From assembly GCF_004151245.1 (NCBI RefSeq), contig NZ_JUIW01000011.1, positions 124,001 through 188,000 on the forward strand: 64,000 nucleotides of DNA, written 5' to 3'. The notes under the pieces are model-generated. The model saw nothing but the letters and a program-made list of their open reading frames with translations, did not search any database and was not told the DNA's origin. Origin of the DNA: Flavobacterium beibuense. Its GTDB lineage: Bacteria; Bacteroidota; Bacteroidia; Flavobacteriales; Flavobacteriaceae. Positions 38,014-46,789 of this stretch are shown here, piece after piece. Position 1 is the stretch's first letter; each line of letters opens with the position of its first letter. The position numbers and the translations under genes are program-made.

Positions 38014-38050
38014 ACGGCAAGTCCCTTCCGGGTTTCGGGAGGGATGTCGT
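38014..38050 (+). other. Long stem-loop between receptor and DUF4198 genes
   Basis: ACGGCA, a two-base AG bulge, then TCCCTTCCG pair with CGGGAGGGA and TGTCGT around a GGTTT loop (stem pairs include G-T wobbles). It lies 22 bases after the receptor stop and 15 before the next start. There is no T run, so it is more likely an mRNA-processing or stabilising element than a terminator. Confidence 0.65.
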
Positions 38051-38064
38051 AATTTAAAGAGAAT

Positions 38065-38796
38065 ATGAAAAAGTCAGTTTTATTACTATTATTATTTATG
38101 GTTTCTGCAAAGTCTTTTGCACACTTTATGTGGGTTGAAACCGCACTAACAGGTAAAGTAAACCAAAAGCAGGAAGTAAAAGTTTATTTTGGCGAATACA
38201 CTTATAATGTAATCGAAAAGGTAAATGAGGAAGCCTTTGGTAAAATGAAAAAGTTTACGATATGGGTTGTTTCCCCTAACGGAGAAAAACAACAACTTGA
38301 GGTAACACCGGGAGAAACTTTTTTCACAGGTTATTTTACCCCAAAAACAAACGGTACTTATACTGTTGTACTAAATAATAATGAAATTGACGTTATAGAT
38401 TATACCCAATATGACTTTGGGATATTCAAAACACATTACCATTCTGTAGCAAAGGTAGAAGTAGGTAACAAACCTGCCGAAACAGCGGCTATTAACCCTG
38501 AAGGGTTAACAATTGTAGATATTACCAAAAAAGAGCACAAAGAAAAAGGCGAAGCTACCTTAAAAGTGCTTTATAAAGGTGAGCCTGTAAAAGGTCAGGA
38601 AGTTACCGTATTTATTTCAGACCTTTGGTCTAAAAAAGTATGGACAGATGAAAACGGACAGATACAGTTTTCATTCCCGTGGAAAACAAAATATATTCTT
38701 GAGGTAACAACAAAAGAAGAAATTCCTGGAAGTTATAACGGCAAAGAATATCAGTTTATTTGGCATTGTGCCACTTATGCTATTCCTTTAGGATAA
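38065..38796 (+). CDS. DUF4198-family exported protein
   Basis: The 243-residue protein has a signal peptide (residues 1-19, ending KSFA) with mature start HFMWVETAL. This N-terminal His-x-x-Trp feature, the central HYHSVAKVEV and the C-terminal Ig-like half (GEATLKVLYKGEPVKGQEVTVF) are typical of DUF4198, which is often found with nickel/cobalt or iron transporters. Metal binding by the His residues is plausible but not shown. It is translated between the TonB receptor and the PepSY gene, 6 bases from the latter. Confidence 0.82.
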   Translation: MKKSVLLLLLFMVSAKSFAHFMWVETALTGKVNQKQEVKVYFGEYTYNVIEKVNEEAFGKMKKFTIWVVSPNGEKQQLEVTPGETFFTGYFTPKTNGTYTVVLNNNEIDVIDYTQYDFGIFKTHYHSVAKVEVGNKPAETAAINPEGLTIVDITKKEHKEKGEATLKVLYKGEPVKGQEVTVFISDLWSKKVWTDENGQIQFSFPWKTKYILEVTTKEEIPGSYNGKEYQFIWHCATYAIPLG

Positions 38797-38802
38797 AAGT
38801 TT

Positions 38803-40011
38803 ATGAGCAAAAAGAAAGGTAAAAAGAAAAAAGGCTTTAAGCATTGGATCTGTAAAATGCATTTATGGCTGGGGTTAACCTCCGGCCTGATGGTTTTGTT
38901 CCTAGCGGTTACAGGATGCATTTATGTGTTTAGCCAGGAAATTATAGAGTGGCAGCGAAGCGATGAGATTTACGTTCCTGAGGTTAAGGAAAACCGTCTG
39001 CCTGTAAGTGCCTTATGGGAGCAAACACAAAAAGCAATAGGCGATACCATTCAGATAAACGATGTTCACGTTTATAAAAACCCTGAAAAATCGCTGGAGT
39101 TTCATTGCTTTAAGGCAAATCCTGAATCAGAATCCATATGGTATTTTAATACCGTTGAATACTATTATAAGGTATATACCGATCCTTACACAGGTAAAGT
39201 ACTTGGCATTTACAATGAAAAGATGGATTTCTTTAATATTGTAAAGATGCTTCACTGGAGCCTTTTACTTAAAACCGAAATCGGCCAGCCAATAGTAGGT
39301 TGGGGTACCTTTATTTTTGTAATAATGCTTATTACAGGTATTATACTATGGTGGCCTAAAAATAAGGCAGCCCGCAAACAGCGCTTTAAATTCCAGTGGA
39401 AAGATTCTACCCAATGGCGCAGGAAAAACTATGACCTGCACAACATCCTTGGCTTTTACATTTCTGTTATCGTACTTATTATAGCCTTTACCGGAATGGT
39501 TTGGGCATTCACCTGGTTTCAAAAAACAGTTTATGTTATAGGTTCACAAAGCATAACGCTTCCTGAGGTTGTAAAGAAAGAATCGGTTACAAGTAATAAC
39601 GATAAAGACATCGCTTTTGATAAAGCATGTGCCTATACCGAAAAAGAATATAGCGATGCCGATGCCTATAGTATAGGCAAACCGGTGGAAGACAAAGGAG
39701 TTATTGATGTATATGTTCAGCAATATCCGGGTAAATATTATGTATACCACCAGCTTATGTTTGACCAATACACCGGTGAATTATTACATAAGCGCAACCA
39801 CAGCGAAAAGAACTTTGGTGAGAAACTTATTACGGCAAACTACGATATACATGTGGGTGCCATACTGGGTATTCCGGGTAAGATAATTGCCTTTATTGCC
39901 AGCTTTATAGCGGGTATGTTGCCGGTTACCGGGTTTCTTATATGGTGGGGACGAAGAAACAAAAAAGGAGGAAAAACAAAGCCTACAGTTTCTAAGCAGC
40001 AAACAATATAA
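38803..40011 (+). CDS. PepSY-associated membrane protein (iron-uptake reductase-like)
   Basis: The 402-residue inner-membrane protein has four main helices, starting MHLWLGLTSGLMVLFLAVTGCIYVF (about 20-45), with others near 160-190, 220-250 and 355-385. It carries PepSY-type periplasmic domains (for example VYTDPYTGKVLGIY). Conserved His residues lie in or near the helices (KMHLW, LHWSLLL, YDLHNILGFY, YDIHVGAILG). This family often accompanies siderophore receptors and is thought to reduce ferric siderophores. It completes a three-gene operon. Confidence 0.85.
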   Translation: MSKKKGKKKKGFKHWICKMHLWLGLTSGLMVLFLAVTGCIYVFSQEIIEWQRSDEIYVPEVKENRLPVSALWEQTQKAIGDTIQINDVHVYKNPEKSLEFHCFKANPESESIWYFNTVEYYYKVYTDPYTGKVLGIYNEKMDFFNIVKMLHWSLLLKTEIGQPIVGWGTFIFVIMLITGIILWWPKNKAARKQRFKFQWKDSTQWRRKNYDLHNILGFYISVIVLIIAFTGMVWAFTWFQKTVYVIGSQSITLPEVVKKESVTSNNDKDIAFDKACAYTEKEYSDADAYSIGKPVEDKGVIDVYVQQYPGKYYVYHQLMFDQYTGELLHKRNHSEKNFGEKLITANYDIHVGAILGIPGKIIAFIASFIAGMLPVTGFLIWWGRRNKKGGKTKPTVSKQQTI

Positions 40012-40065
40012 AAAGTAATTTACGGCCAGAGCCGTATCTTGAGTTAGTGTATTCTATTTTTTACA

Positions 40066-40102
40066 AAAAAAGGCTGTAAGTATAATCCTTACAGCCTTTT
40101 TA
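40066..40102. terminator. Bidirectional terminator after the PepSY gene
   Basis: AGGCTGTAAG and CTTACAGCCT form a ten-pair stem with A and T runs on the flanks. It serves the iron operon and the convergent MORN-like gene. A smaller hairpin TACGGC/GCCGTA lies at 40021-40036. Confidence 0.85.
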
Positions 40103-40124
40103 AATAAATAAGTTTTTTAACGAC

Positions 40125-40478
40125 TTACTTATTTAAAACTACAGCTTCTTTAGACCACTTCTTAATATCTGCGATCCTGCTGTCATTATAATCTACCTCG
40201 TTAAGGATAGACCCGGTCCAAAAGAACCATTTTCCTGTTTTTTCTCCGTTTACATACTCCCCTATCGCCTGTTTGGTTCCGTCTTCATTGTAAGCCACCC
40301 ATTGTCCGTGAAGCTTACCATCCTTATTATAATAACCCTGTTGTTTAACCTGTCCGTTATCATAATAAAAAGTTGCTTTAACAGTTTGGCTTTCTAATTC
40401 ATATTTTGGCTTTGGAGTCTCTTGTGCTGTAACAAAACATGCTGATAACAGCAATCCGGCAATAATTATCTTTTTCAT
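40125..40478 (-). CDS. Exported MORN-like repeat protein
   Basis: The 117-residue protein has a signal peptide (residues 1-18, ending VTAQ). The mature part contains three MORN-like units of about 22 residues: YYDNGQVKQQGYYNKDGKLHGQW, VAYNEDGTKQAIGEYVNGEKTGKW and FFWTGSILNEVDYND. The family is common in Bacteroidetes and its role is not known. It is followed by a terminator and appears monocistronic. Confidence 0.8.
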   Translation of the reverse strand: MKKIIIAGLLLSACFVTAQETPKPKYELESQTVKATFYYDNGQVKQQGYYNKDGKLHGQWVAYNEDGTKQAIGEYVNGEKTGKWFFWTGSILNEVDYNDSRIADIKKWSKEAVVLNK

Positions 40479-40855
40479 ATCTCGTTTTGTATTTATATTT
40501 ACTATTATTACTACGAATATACAAAATTATTTTACACTAAATATACATTCACTTAACAATTTGGTAACATTGAGGTAAGATTTAACATTGAATATTTCAT
40601 CAATCTAACCAAATACCTAATAAATACTATACATTTCAGAGATTTCTTGTTTTAAATTAAAAATTCTTTTACATAACATTAAGTTTACATCAAAACTTCA
40701 AAATTTTAAGATTTAACCTACAATATTGAAATGTTATAGTAAATTCTCTCCTTATATATATAGGTATATTTCTAAAATAATTTATTTTGACTGCCTAAGT
40801 ATGAGCATAATTGGTAATTGTTGCTAAATTTGCACATCTAAAATTAATTGAGATA
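40479..40855. other. Divergent intergenic region before aspS
   Basis: About 375 very AT-rich bases separate the MORN-like gene from aspS. The right end holds the aspS promoter box. I see no coding potential, RNA gene or notable repeat in the rest. Confidence 0.5.
40825..40832 (+). promoter_or_regulatory. -7 promoter box for aspS
   Basis: TAAATTTG matches TAnnTTTG exactly and lies 23 bases before the aspS start. It excludes the upstream frame extension at 40811. No TTG is at the usual spacing. Confidence 0.5.
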
Positions 40856-42607
40856 ATGTATAGAAGTCATAATTGCGGAGAGCTTAACGCTTCGCATATC
40901 AGTCAGGAAGTAACTTTAGCAGGATGGGTACAAAAAACGCGTAACAAAGGTTTCCTTATATGGGCCGACCTTAGGGACCGTTATGGCATTACGCAGTTAA
41001 TATTTGACGAGGCAAGAACACAAAAAGAAGTTTTTGAGCTTGCTGCAACATTAGGCCGTGAGTTTGTTATACAGGTAAAAGGTACAGTTATAGAGCGCGA
41101 GTCTAAAAACCCTAACATGGCTACGGGAGAAATAGAAATCCTGGTAAAAGAGCTTACTATACTTAATGCTTCACAAATCCCTCCGTTTACTATTGAAGAT
41201 GAAACAGACGGTGGTGAAGATATCCGTATGAAATACCGTTACCTGGACATACGCCGCAACCCGGTAAAAAATAGCCTTCTTTTCCGTCACAAAGTGGCAA
41301 TGGAGGTTAGAAATTACCTTTCAGGACAAGGCTTTATCGAGGTTGAAACTCCGGTTCTTATCAAATCAACTCCTGAAGGAGCACGTGACTTTGTTGTACC
41401 TTCAAGAATGAACGAAGGTCAGTTCTATGCACTTCCGCAGTCACCTCAAACATTCAAGCAGCTACTTATGGTAGGCGGTATGGATAAATACTTCCAGATT
41501 GTTAAGTGTTTCCGTGATGAGGATTTAAGAGCCGACAGGCAACCGGAATTTACACAGATAGACTGTGAAATGGCTTTTGTGGAACAGGAAGATATCATCC
41601 AGATATTTGAAGGCTTAACACGCCACTTATTAAAAGAACTTAAAGGCATTGAAGTAAGCGCATTCCCAAGAATGACCTACGATGAGGCCATGAAAAAATA
41701 TGGTAACGACAAACCGGACATCCGTTTTGGAATGGAGTTTGGCGAACTGAACGAAGTTGCCCAACATAAAGATTTTGGAGTATTCAACAGTTCAGAACTT
41801 GTTGTGGGTATTGCCGTACCGGGCGGTGCCGCTTATACCAGAAAAGAGATAGATGGACTTATTGACTGGGTTAAACGCCCTCAGGTAGGTGCCAGCGGAA
41901 TGGTATATGTTAAATGTGAAGAAGGCGGAACCTATAAATCATCAGTAGACAAATTCTACGATCAGGAAGATCTTAAAAAATGGGCCGAAGCTACAGGTGC
42001 TAAAGAAGGTGACCTTATATTAGTACTTTCGGGCGACGAGTTTAAAACACGCACACGCTTAAGTGCTTTACGTATGGAGCTTGCAACCCGTTTAGGTTTA
42101 AGAAAACCGGAAGAGTTTGCTCCGCTTTGGGTAGTAGACTTTCCGCTATTGGAATGGGACGAGGAAACAGAAAGATTCCACGCTATGCACCACCCGTTCA
42201 CATCGCCAAAACCAAATGATATCCCGTTACTGGAAACCGAACCGGCAAAAGTTAGGGCTAACGCTTATGACCTTGTACTTAACGGAAACGAGATAGGCGG
42301 CGGATCGATAAGGATACATGATAAGGCTACACAACAGTTAATGTTTAAATATCTTGGTTTTACCGAAGAGCAGGCTAAAGCACAGTTTGGTTTCCTTATG
42401 GACGCATTCCAGTATGGTGCACCACCACATGGTGGTCTTGCTTTTGGTTTTGACAGGCTTGTGGCTATACTTGGCGGACAGGAAACAATTCGTGACTTTA
42501 TTGCATTCCCTAAAAACAATTCAGGCCGCGATGTAATGATTGATGCACCATCAACTATTGATGATGCACAGCTTAAAGAGCTTAGCATAAAAGTAAATTT
42601 GGCATAA
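40856..42607 (+). CDS. aspS: Aspartate-tRNA ligase
   Basis: The 583-residue class II synthetase attaches Asp to tRNA. It starts at the ATG at 40856 ([15 protein letters not shown]); a longer frame to 40811 lies across the promoter. Domains: N-terminal OB fold (1-105, [20 protein letters not shown]); catalytic core with motif 2 [18 protein letters not shown]; the bacterial GAD insertion (about 300-410); and motif 3 [14 protein letters not shown]. Length is normal for bacterial AspRS. Monocistronic with its own terminator. Confidence 0.97.
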   Translation: MYRSHNCGELNASHISQEVTLAGWVQKTRNKGFLIWADLRDRYGITQLIFDEARTQKEVFELAATLGREFVIQVKGTVIERESKNPNMATGEIEILVKELTILNASQIPPFTIEDETDGGEDIRMKYRYLDIRRNPVKNSLLFRHKVAMEVRNYLSGQGFIEVETPVLIKSTPEGARDFVVPSRMNEGQFYALPQSPQTFKQLLMVGGMDKYFQIVKCFRDEDLRADRQPEFTQIDCEMAFVEQEDIIQIFEGLTRHLLKELKGIEVSAFPRMTYDEAMKKYGNDKPDIRFGMEFGELNEVAQHKDFGVFNSSELVVGIAVPGGAAYTRKEIDGLIDWVKRPQVGASGMVYVKCEEGGTYKSSVDKFYDQEDLKKWAEATGAKEGDLILVLSGDEFKTRTRLSALRMELATRLGLRKPEEFAPLWVVDFPLLEWDEETERFHAMHHPFTSPKPNDIPLLETEPAKVRANAYDLVLNGNEIGGGSIRIHDKATQQLMFKYLGFTEEQAKAQFGFLMDAFQYGAPPHGGLAFGFDRLVAILGGQETIRDFIAFPKNNSGRDVMIDAPSTIDDAQLKELSIKVNLA

Positions 42608-42625
42608 GCCAATTCTACATATAAT

Positions 42626-42660
42626 AAAAACGGGCATCGATTGATGCCTGTTTTTATTTT
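42626..42660 (+). terminator. Terminator of aspS
   Basis: AAAACGGGCATC and GATGCCTGTTTT form a stem with a GATT loop, followed by TATTTT. Confidence 0.8.
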
Positions 42661-42927
42661 TTATCTCCCTTATATTGACTTAAACCAACAGATTTGGAGC
42701 TTAATTTGTAAGCTACGTATAAGAATTAATGTACCAGATAATCAAAACTTTAACATAGAGACAGTATATAGTTTAAAACTCAATTAGACAAGTCATTTTC
42801 AAAAGAGCTCAGTAAAATCAAGTACTCACTACATGATTAATAATTGGTATTTTGAACTTTAATTTTAAATATTTTCAATAAAAAATGTGAAAATTAAAAA
42901 TTATTAAATTTTTTTAACATTTTTTCT

Positions 42928-42956
42928 TTGCGGTGTCATAAATAAGTTTATCTTTG
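42928..42956 (+). promoter_or_regulatory. Promoter for the cold-shock gene
   Basis: TTG (42928-42930), 18 bases, then TATCTTTG (42949-42956), close to the consensus. It proves that translation must start downstream, at 42987. Confidence 0.65.
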
Positions 42957-42986
42957 ACCATTATTAATTATTTTTTTTATTACACA

Positions 42987-43184
42987 ATGCGCACAGGCAA
43001 AGTAAAATTTTTCAATGAGTCTAAAGGTTACGGATTCATTACAGACGACGAAACAGGAAAAGACATTTTCGTTCATGCTACAGGAATCAAAACGGAGGAT
43101 CTTCGTGAAGGTGACAAAGTAAGCTATGAAGAAGAAGAAGGAAGAAAAGGTAAAGTAGCTGCTCAGGTAGTAGCTATTGACTAA
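42987..43184 (+). CDS. Cold-shock domain protein (CspA family)
   Basis: The 65-residue single-domain RNA/DNA-binding protein begins MRTGKVKFFNESKGYGFI (RNP1-type KGYGFI) and has RNP2 KDIFVHAT. It is a normal length for CspA proteins. The start is set by the promoter at 42928-42956: a longer frame from TTG at 42954 would start inside the promoter. It probably acts as an RNA chaperone. A strong terminator follows. Confidence 0.95.
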   Translation: MRTGKVKFFNESKGYGFITDDETGKDIFVHATGIKTEDLREGDKVSYEEEEGRKGKVAAQVVAID

Positions 43185-43216
43185 TATAAAAATATTATCG
43201 ATTACCTATTAGGCTT

Positions 43217-43246
43217 AAGCCGCTCTGTTACAGAGCGGCTTTTTTC
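43217..43246 (+). terminator. Terminator of the cold-shock gene
   Basis: AAGCCGCTCTG and CAGAGCGGCTT form a GC-rich stem with a TTA loop, followed by T residues. Confidence 0.9.
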
Positions 43247-43438
43247 TGTTAATAACACACTTAAAATCATTTTTTTAAATATTTTTTTAAGAATAAATTA
43301 ACAACTAAAATCTATTTTTAAACATTCAATATTCTGATTGAAAACAATATAGTTTTTATTTTTATTCGTTCTAAATAAAAATTAAGGCAATAGGACTCAT
43401 CAATGAGCAAATCCTTTAAATAGTTCAGGCAGGACATG

Positions 43439-43446
43439 TATATTTG
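43439..43446 (+). promoter_or_regulatory. -7 promoter box for the nuo operon
   Basis: TATATTTG matches TAnnTTTG exactly and lies 28 bases before nuoA. The sequence between the cold-shock terminator and this box is AT-rich and shows nothing else. Confidence 0.55.
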
Positions 43447-43474
43447 TGAATTGATTTAATAATTTAACCCAGTT

Positions 43475-43840
43475 ATGCAAACAAATCAGGTAGACTATTT
43501 CCCTATATTTATGCAAATGGCGCTTGCCGTGGGCTTTGTGGTTGCGACCATTATTGTTTCTAACTTTTTAGGACCAAAAAGGCACTCGGTAAACAAGGAT
43601 AAAAACTTTGAATGTGGTGTAGAATCCGTAGGTAATGCACGTATACCGTTCTCTGTAAAATATTTTTTAGTCGCCATACTATTTGTATTATTTGATGTAG
43701 AGGTAATTTTCATGTATCCGTGGGCCGTAAATTTCCGCGATATGGGATTTGAAGGTTTTTACAAAATGGGCATCTTTATGCTGCTTCTAGTTGTAGGCTT
43801 CTTTTATGTAATTAAGAAAAAAGGACTGGAGTGGGAATAG
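43475..43840 (+). CDS. nuoA: NADH-quinone oxidoreductase subunit A
   Basis: The 121-residue membrane subunit of complex I has three helices and the family motif KNFECGVESVGNARIPFSVKYFLVAILFVLFDVEVIFMYPW. It is first in a complete fourteen-gene operon (nuoA to nuoN) that carries NADH electrons to menaquinone and pumps protons. The ~50-base gap to nuoB holds no obvious signal. Confidence 0.96.
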   Translation: MQTNQVDYFPIFMQMALAVGFVVATIIVSNFLGPKRHSVNKDKNFECGVESVGNARIPFSVKYFLVAILFVLFDVEVIFMYPWAVNFRDMGFEGFYKMGIFMLLLVVGFFYVIKKKGLEWE

Positions 43841-43893
43841 TATTAGGTATGCTTTTTGAGGCTTAATTACCTGATAATCAAAATTAAATTACT

Positions 43894-44445
43894 ATGAGCA
43901 ATTCATCAGATATAAAATTAGTAGACGCTCCCGAAGGAGTGGAAGGAAACGGATTTTTTGCAACAAAACTTGACTCTGTAGTGGGTCTTGCCCGTGCTAA
44001 CTCGCTATGGCCTCTTCCGTTTGCAACATCATGCTGCGGTATTGAGTTCATGGCAACCATGGCATCACACTATGATGTGGCACGTTTCGGATCAGAGCGT
44101 ATGAGCTTCTCTCCGCGTCAGGCAGACATGCTTTTGGTTATGGGTACCATTGCTAAGAAAATGGCCCCTATCCTTCGTCAGGTTTATGAGCAGATGAGTG
44201 AACCAAGATGGGTAATCGCTGTAGGTGCCTGTGCATCATCCGGTGGTATATTTGACACGTACTCTGTACTTCAGGGCATTGACAAGGTAATACCGGTAGA
44301 TGTTTATGTACCGGGATGCCCGCCAAGGCCGGAGCAGATTCTTGAGGGTATAATGCAGCTTCAGGAAATCGTAAAATCAGAATCAGTTAGAAGAAGAAAT
44401 TCTCCTGAGTATAAAGAATTATTAGCTTCTTATAATATTTCATAA
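43894..44445 (+). CDS. nuoB: NADH-quinone oxidoreductase subunit B
   Basis: The 183-residue peripheral subunit carries the terminal cluster N2: adjacent Cys in [11 protein letters not shown], with further ligands in VGACASSGG and [10 protein letters not shown]. It lies at the quinone site between the arm and the membrane part of complex I. Normal length; nuoC follows after 4 bases. Confidence 0.97.
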   Translation: MSNSSDIKLVDAPEGVEGNGFFATKLDSVVGLARANSLWPLPFATSCCGIEFMATMASHYDVARFGSERMSFSPRQADMLLVMGTIAKKMAPILRQVYEQMSEPRWVIAVGACASSGGIFDTYSVLQGIDKVIPVDVYVPGCPPRPEQILEGIMQLQEIVKSESVRRRNSPEYKELLASYNIS

Positions 44446-44449
44446 AGTA

Positions 44450-44986
44450 ATGGCTTTAGAAACATCTGTTATACAGGACAAGCTTACAGCAAAATTTGGT
44501 GACAATGTAACCGGATTTATCCAGCAAAAAGATATATTTTCCTTTGAAGTTGCCTCTGATTCCATGAACGAGGTAATGCGTTTTCTAAAAGAAGACGACG
44601 TTTTACGCTTTAACTTCCTAACCGACATTTGCGGCGTGCACTACCCTGACTCTGAAAAAGAGAGACAGTTTGCTGTGGTATACCATATGCATAACTGGAT
44701 GGACAACGTGCGCATCAGGTTTAAATGTTTTTTAAACGGTGATAACCCTGAAATAGAAACAGCTACTAACCTGTTTTTAGGTGCTAACTGGCAGGAACGT
44801 GAAACGTATGATTTTTACGGCATTATATTTAAAGGTCATCCGCAGCTTAAAAGAATACTTAATATGGACGAAATGGAATCGTTCCCTATGAGAAAAGAGT
44901 TTCCTCTTGAAGATGGTGGCCGTACCGATAAGGACGACCGCTTCTTTGGTAGAACTCCGGATAATGCTAATAATAACCTGAAATAA
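44450..44986 (+). CDS. nuoC: NADH-quinone oxidoreductase subunit C
   Basis: The 178-residue protein is the 30-kDa type subunit: FNFLTDICGVHYPD, and WQERETYDFYGIIFKGHPQLKRILN at about 118-142. It is separate from NuoD, unlike the NuoCD fusion of enterobacteria. It helps connect the hydrophilic arm to the quinone module. Confidence 0.95.
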   Translation: MALETSVIQDKLTAKFGDNVTGFIQQKDIFSFEVASDSMNEVMRFLKEDDVLRFNFLTDICGVHYPDSEKERQFAVVYHMHNWMDNVRIRFKCFLNGDNPEIETATNLFLGANWQERETYDFYGIIFKGHPQLKRILNMDEMESFPMRKEFPLEDGGRTDKDDRFFGRTPDNANNNLK

Positions 44987-44999
44987 TTTTTGATATAAA

Positions 45000-46235
45000 A
45001 TGTCAGACCTGTTATTACCACCAGAACACCGCTACGCCAAACAGATTGAGGAAAGGCGCAATGAAGATGGCAGCGAACTATCTGTGCTAAACCTTGGGCC
45101 TACGCACCCTGCTACCCATGGTATTTTCCAAAACATCCTGTTAATGGATGGCGAAAGAATACTGGATGGCGAAGGTACTGTAGGGTACATTCACCGTGCA
45201 TTTGAAAAAATTGCAGAAAACAGGCCGTTTTACCAAATCACTCCGCTAACAGACAGGATGAACTACTGCTCTGCTCCTATTAATAATATGGGATGGTGGA
45301 TGACTCTGGAAAAGGCTCTTGATATAGAAGTTCCTAAAAGAGTACAGTACCTTAGGGTAATCATAATGGAGTTGGCACGTATTGCCGATCACATTATCTG
45401 TAACTCAGTACTGGGTGTAGATACCGGTGCGCTTACAGGCTTCTTATACGTTTTCCAGTACAGGGAAAAAATATACGAGATATACGAAGAGATTTGCGGT
45501 GCCCGCCTTACAACCAATATGGGTCGTATAGGTGGTTTTGAAAGGGACTGGAGCCCTGCCGCTTTTAAAAAGATAAACGAATTCCTTGAGGAATTCCCTG
45601 CTATCTGGACAGAATTTGAAAACCTGCTTACCCGTAACAGGATTTTCATGGACCGAACAATTAATGTAGGCCCTATTTCTGCAGAAAAAGCAATGAGCTA
45701 TGGTTTTACAGGCCCTAATCTAAGGGCTGCGGGCATTGACTATGACGTTCGTGTTATCACACCATATAGCTCTTACGAAGATTTTGAATTTAATGTACCA
45801 GTAGGTAAATCAGGTGATACATACGACAGATTCTGTGTGCGTAACGCAGAGGTTTGGGAAAGTTTGAGCATAATCCGTCAGGCTTTAGACAAACTTCCGG
45901 AAGGCCCTTACCATGCTAATGTACCGGATTACTACCTCCCTCCTAAAGAAGATGTTTACAACAACATGGAGGCACTTATATACCACTTTAAAATTGTTAT
46001 GGGTGAAGTGCCTGTACCAAAAACTGAAGTGTACCACGCAGTGGAAGGCGGTAACGGAGAACTTGGTTTCTACCTTATTACCGACGGAAGCCGTACACCA
46101 TACAGATTACATTTCAGAAGGCCATGCTTTATATACTATCAGGCCTTTAATGATATGGTTAGAGGACAAATGCTTTCTGATGCAATCGCAACACTATCAA
46201 GCCTCAATGTAATTGCAGGCGAATTAGACGCTTAA
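45000..46235 (+). CDS. nuoD: NADH-quinone oxidoreductase subunit D
   Basis: The 411-residue 49-kDa-type subunit forms most of the quinone cavity. Key segments are GPTHPATHGIF, GYIHRAFEKIAENR, and the C-terminal RPCFIYYQAFNDMVRGQMLSDAIATLSSLN. Its stop overlaps the start of nuoE (TAATG). Intact and of normal length. Confidence 0.97.
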   Translation: MSDLLLPPEHRYAKQIEERRNEDGSELSVLNLGPTHPATHGIFQNILLMDGERILDGEGTVGYIHRAFEKIAENRPFYQITPLTDRMNYCSAPINNMGWWMTLEKALDIEVPKRVQYLRVIIMELARIADHIICNSVLGVDTGALTGFLYVFQYREKIYEIYEEICGARLTTNMGRIGGFERDWSPAAFKKINEFLEEFPAIWTEFENLLTRNRIFMDRTINVGPISAEKAMSYGFTGPNLRAAGIDYDVRVITPYSSYEDFEFNVPVGKSGDTYDRFCVRNAEVWESLSIIRQALDKLPEGPYHANVPDYYLPPKEDVYNNMEALIYHFKIVMGEVPVPKTEVYHAVEGGNGELGFYLITDGSRTPYRLHFRRPCFIYYQAFNDMVRGQMLSDAIATLSSLNVIAGELDA

Positions 46236-46765
46236 TGACTATGGAGATTTCAAACGCAAAACAGGTTATAAATATAGATGCTAAACTAACGGAGCGCATC
46301 AACGAACTATTAAGCCACTACCCTGCCGATAAGAAAAAATCGGCTTTGCTTCCGGTACTTCACGAGGTACAGGATGCTCACGATAACTGGCTGAGCATAG
46401 AGCTTCAGGACAAGGTTGCCGAAATACTGGAAATTAAACCTATCGAGGTTTATGAGGTGGTTTCGTTTTACACCATGTTTAACCAAAAGCCTATAGGCAA
46501 GTACATGTTTGAATTTTGCAGAACATCCTGCTGTGCAATTCGCGGTGCCGAAAACCTTATGGACTACACTTGCGAAAAGTTAGGTATTAAGGAAGGCGAA
46601 ACAACTCCAGACGGTATGTTTACCGTAGTAGGTGTTGAGTGCCTTGGCGCTTGTGGTTATGCACCTATGATGCAGCTGGGAGATTACTATAAAGAACATC
46701 TTACTAAAGAAAAAGTAGATGAGATTATAGAGGATTGCAGGAACGGCAAAGTTAATTTACACTAA
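46235..46765 (+). CDS. nuoE: NADH-quinone oxidoreductase subunit E
   Basis: The 176-residue thioredoxin-like subunit binds a [2Fe-2S] cluster (N1a), with Cys ligands in CRTSCCAIRG and CLGACGYAP. It works with NuoF at the NADH site. The start overlaps the nuoD stop by one base; an ATG two codons later (46241) is an alternative start. Confidence 0.95.
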   Translation: MTMEISNAKQVINIDAKLTERINELLSHYPADKKKSALLPVLHEVQDAHDNWLSIELQDKVAEILEIKPIEVYEVVSFYTMFNQKPIGKYMFEFCRTSCCAIRGAENLMDYTCEKLGIKEGETTPDGMFTVVGVECLGACGYAPMMQLGDYYKEHLTKEKVDEIIEDCRNGKVNLH

Positions 46766-46789
46766 TAAGGACCATTATACCAAGTAACA

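Larger units (their letters stand above)
42608..42986 (+). other. Intergenic region between aspS and the cold-shock gene
   Basis: It holds the aspS terminator, then about 265 AT-rich bases in which I see no gene, and then the cold-shock gene promoter and its leader. The transcribed leader of the cold-shock gene would be about 25-30 bases, shorter than the long leader of E. coli cspA. Confidence 0.5.

Noticed and set aside
40811..40855. N-terminal extension of aspS
   Set aside because: The extra 15 codons span the TAAATTTG promoter box, and AspRS family members begin at the ATG at 40856.
42954..42986. N-terminal extension of the cold-shock protein
   Set aside because: It would start with TTG inside the -7 box (42949-42956). 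The CspA fold begins at MRTGKVKFF.
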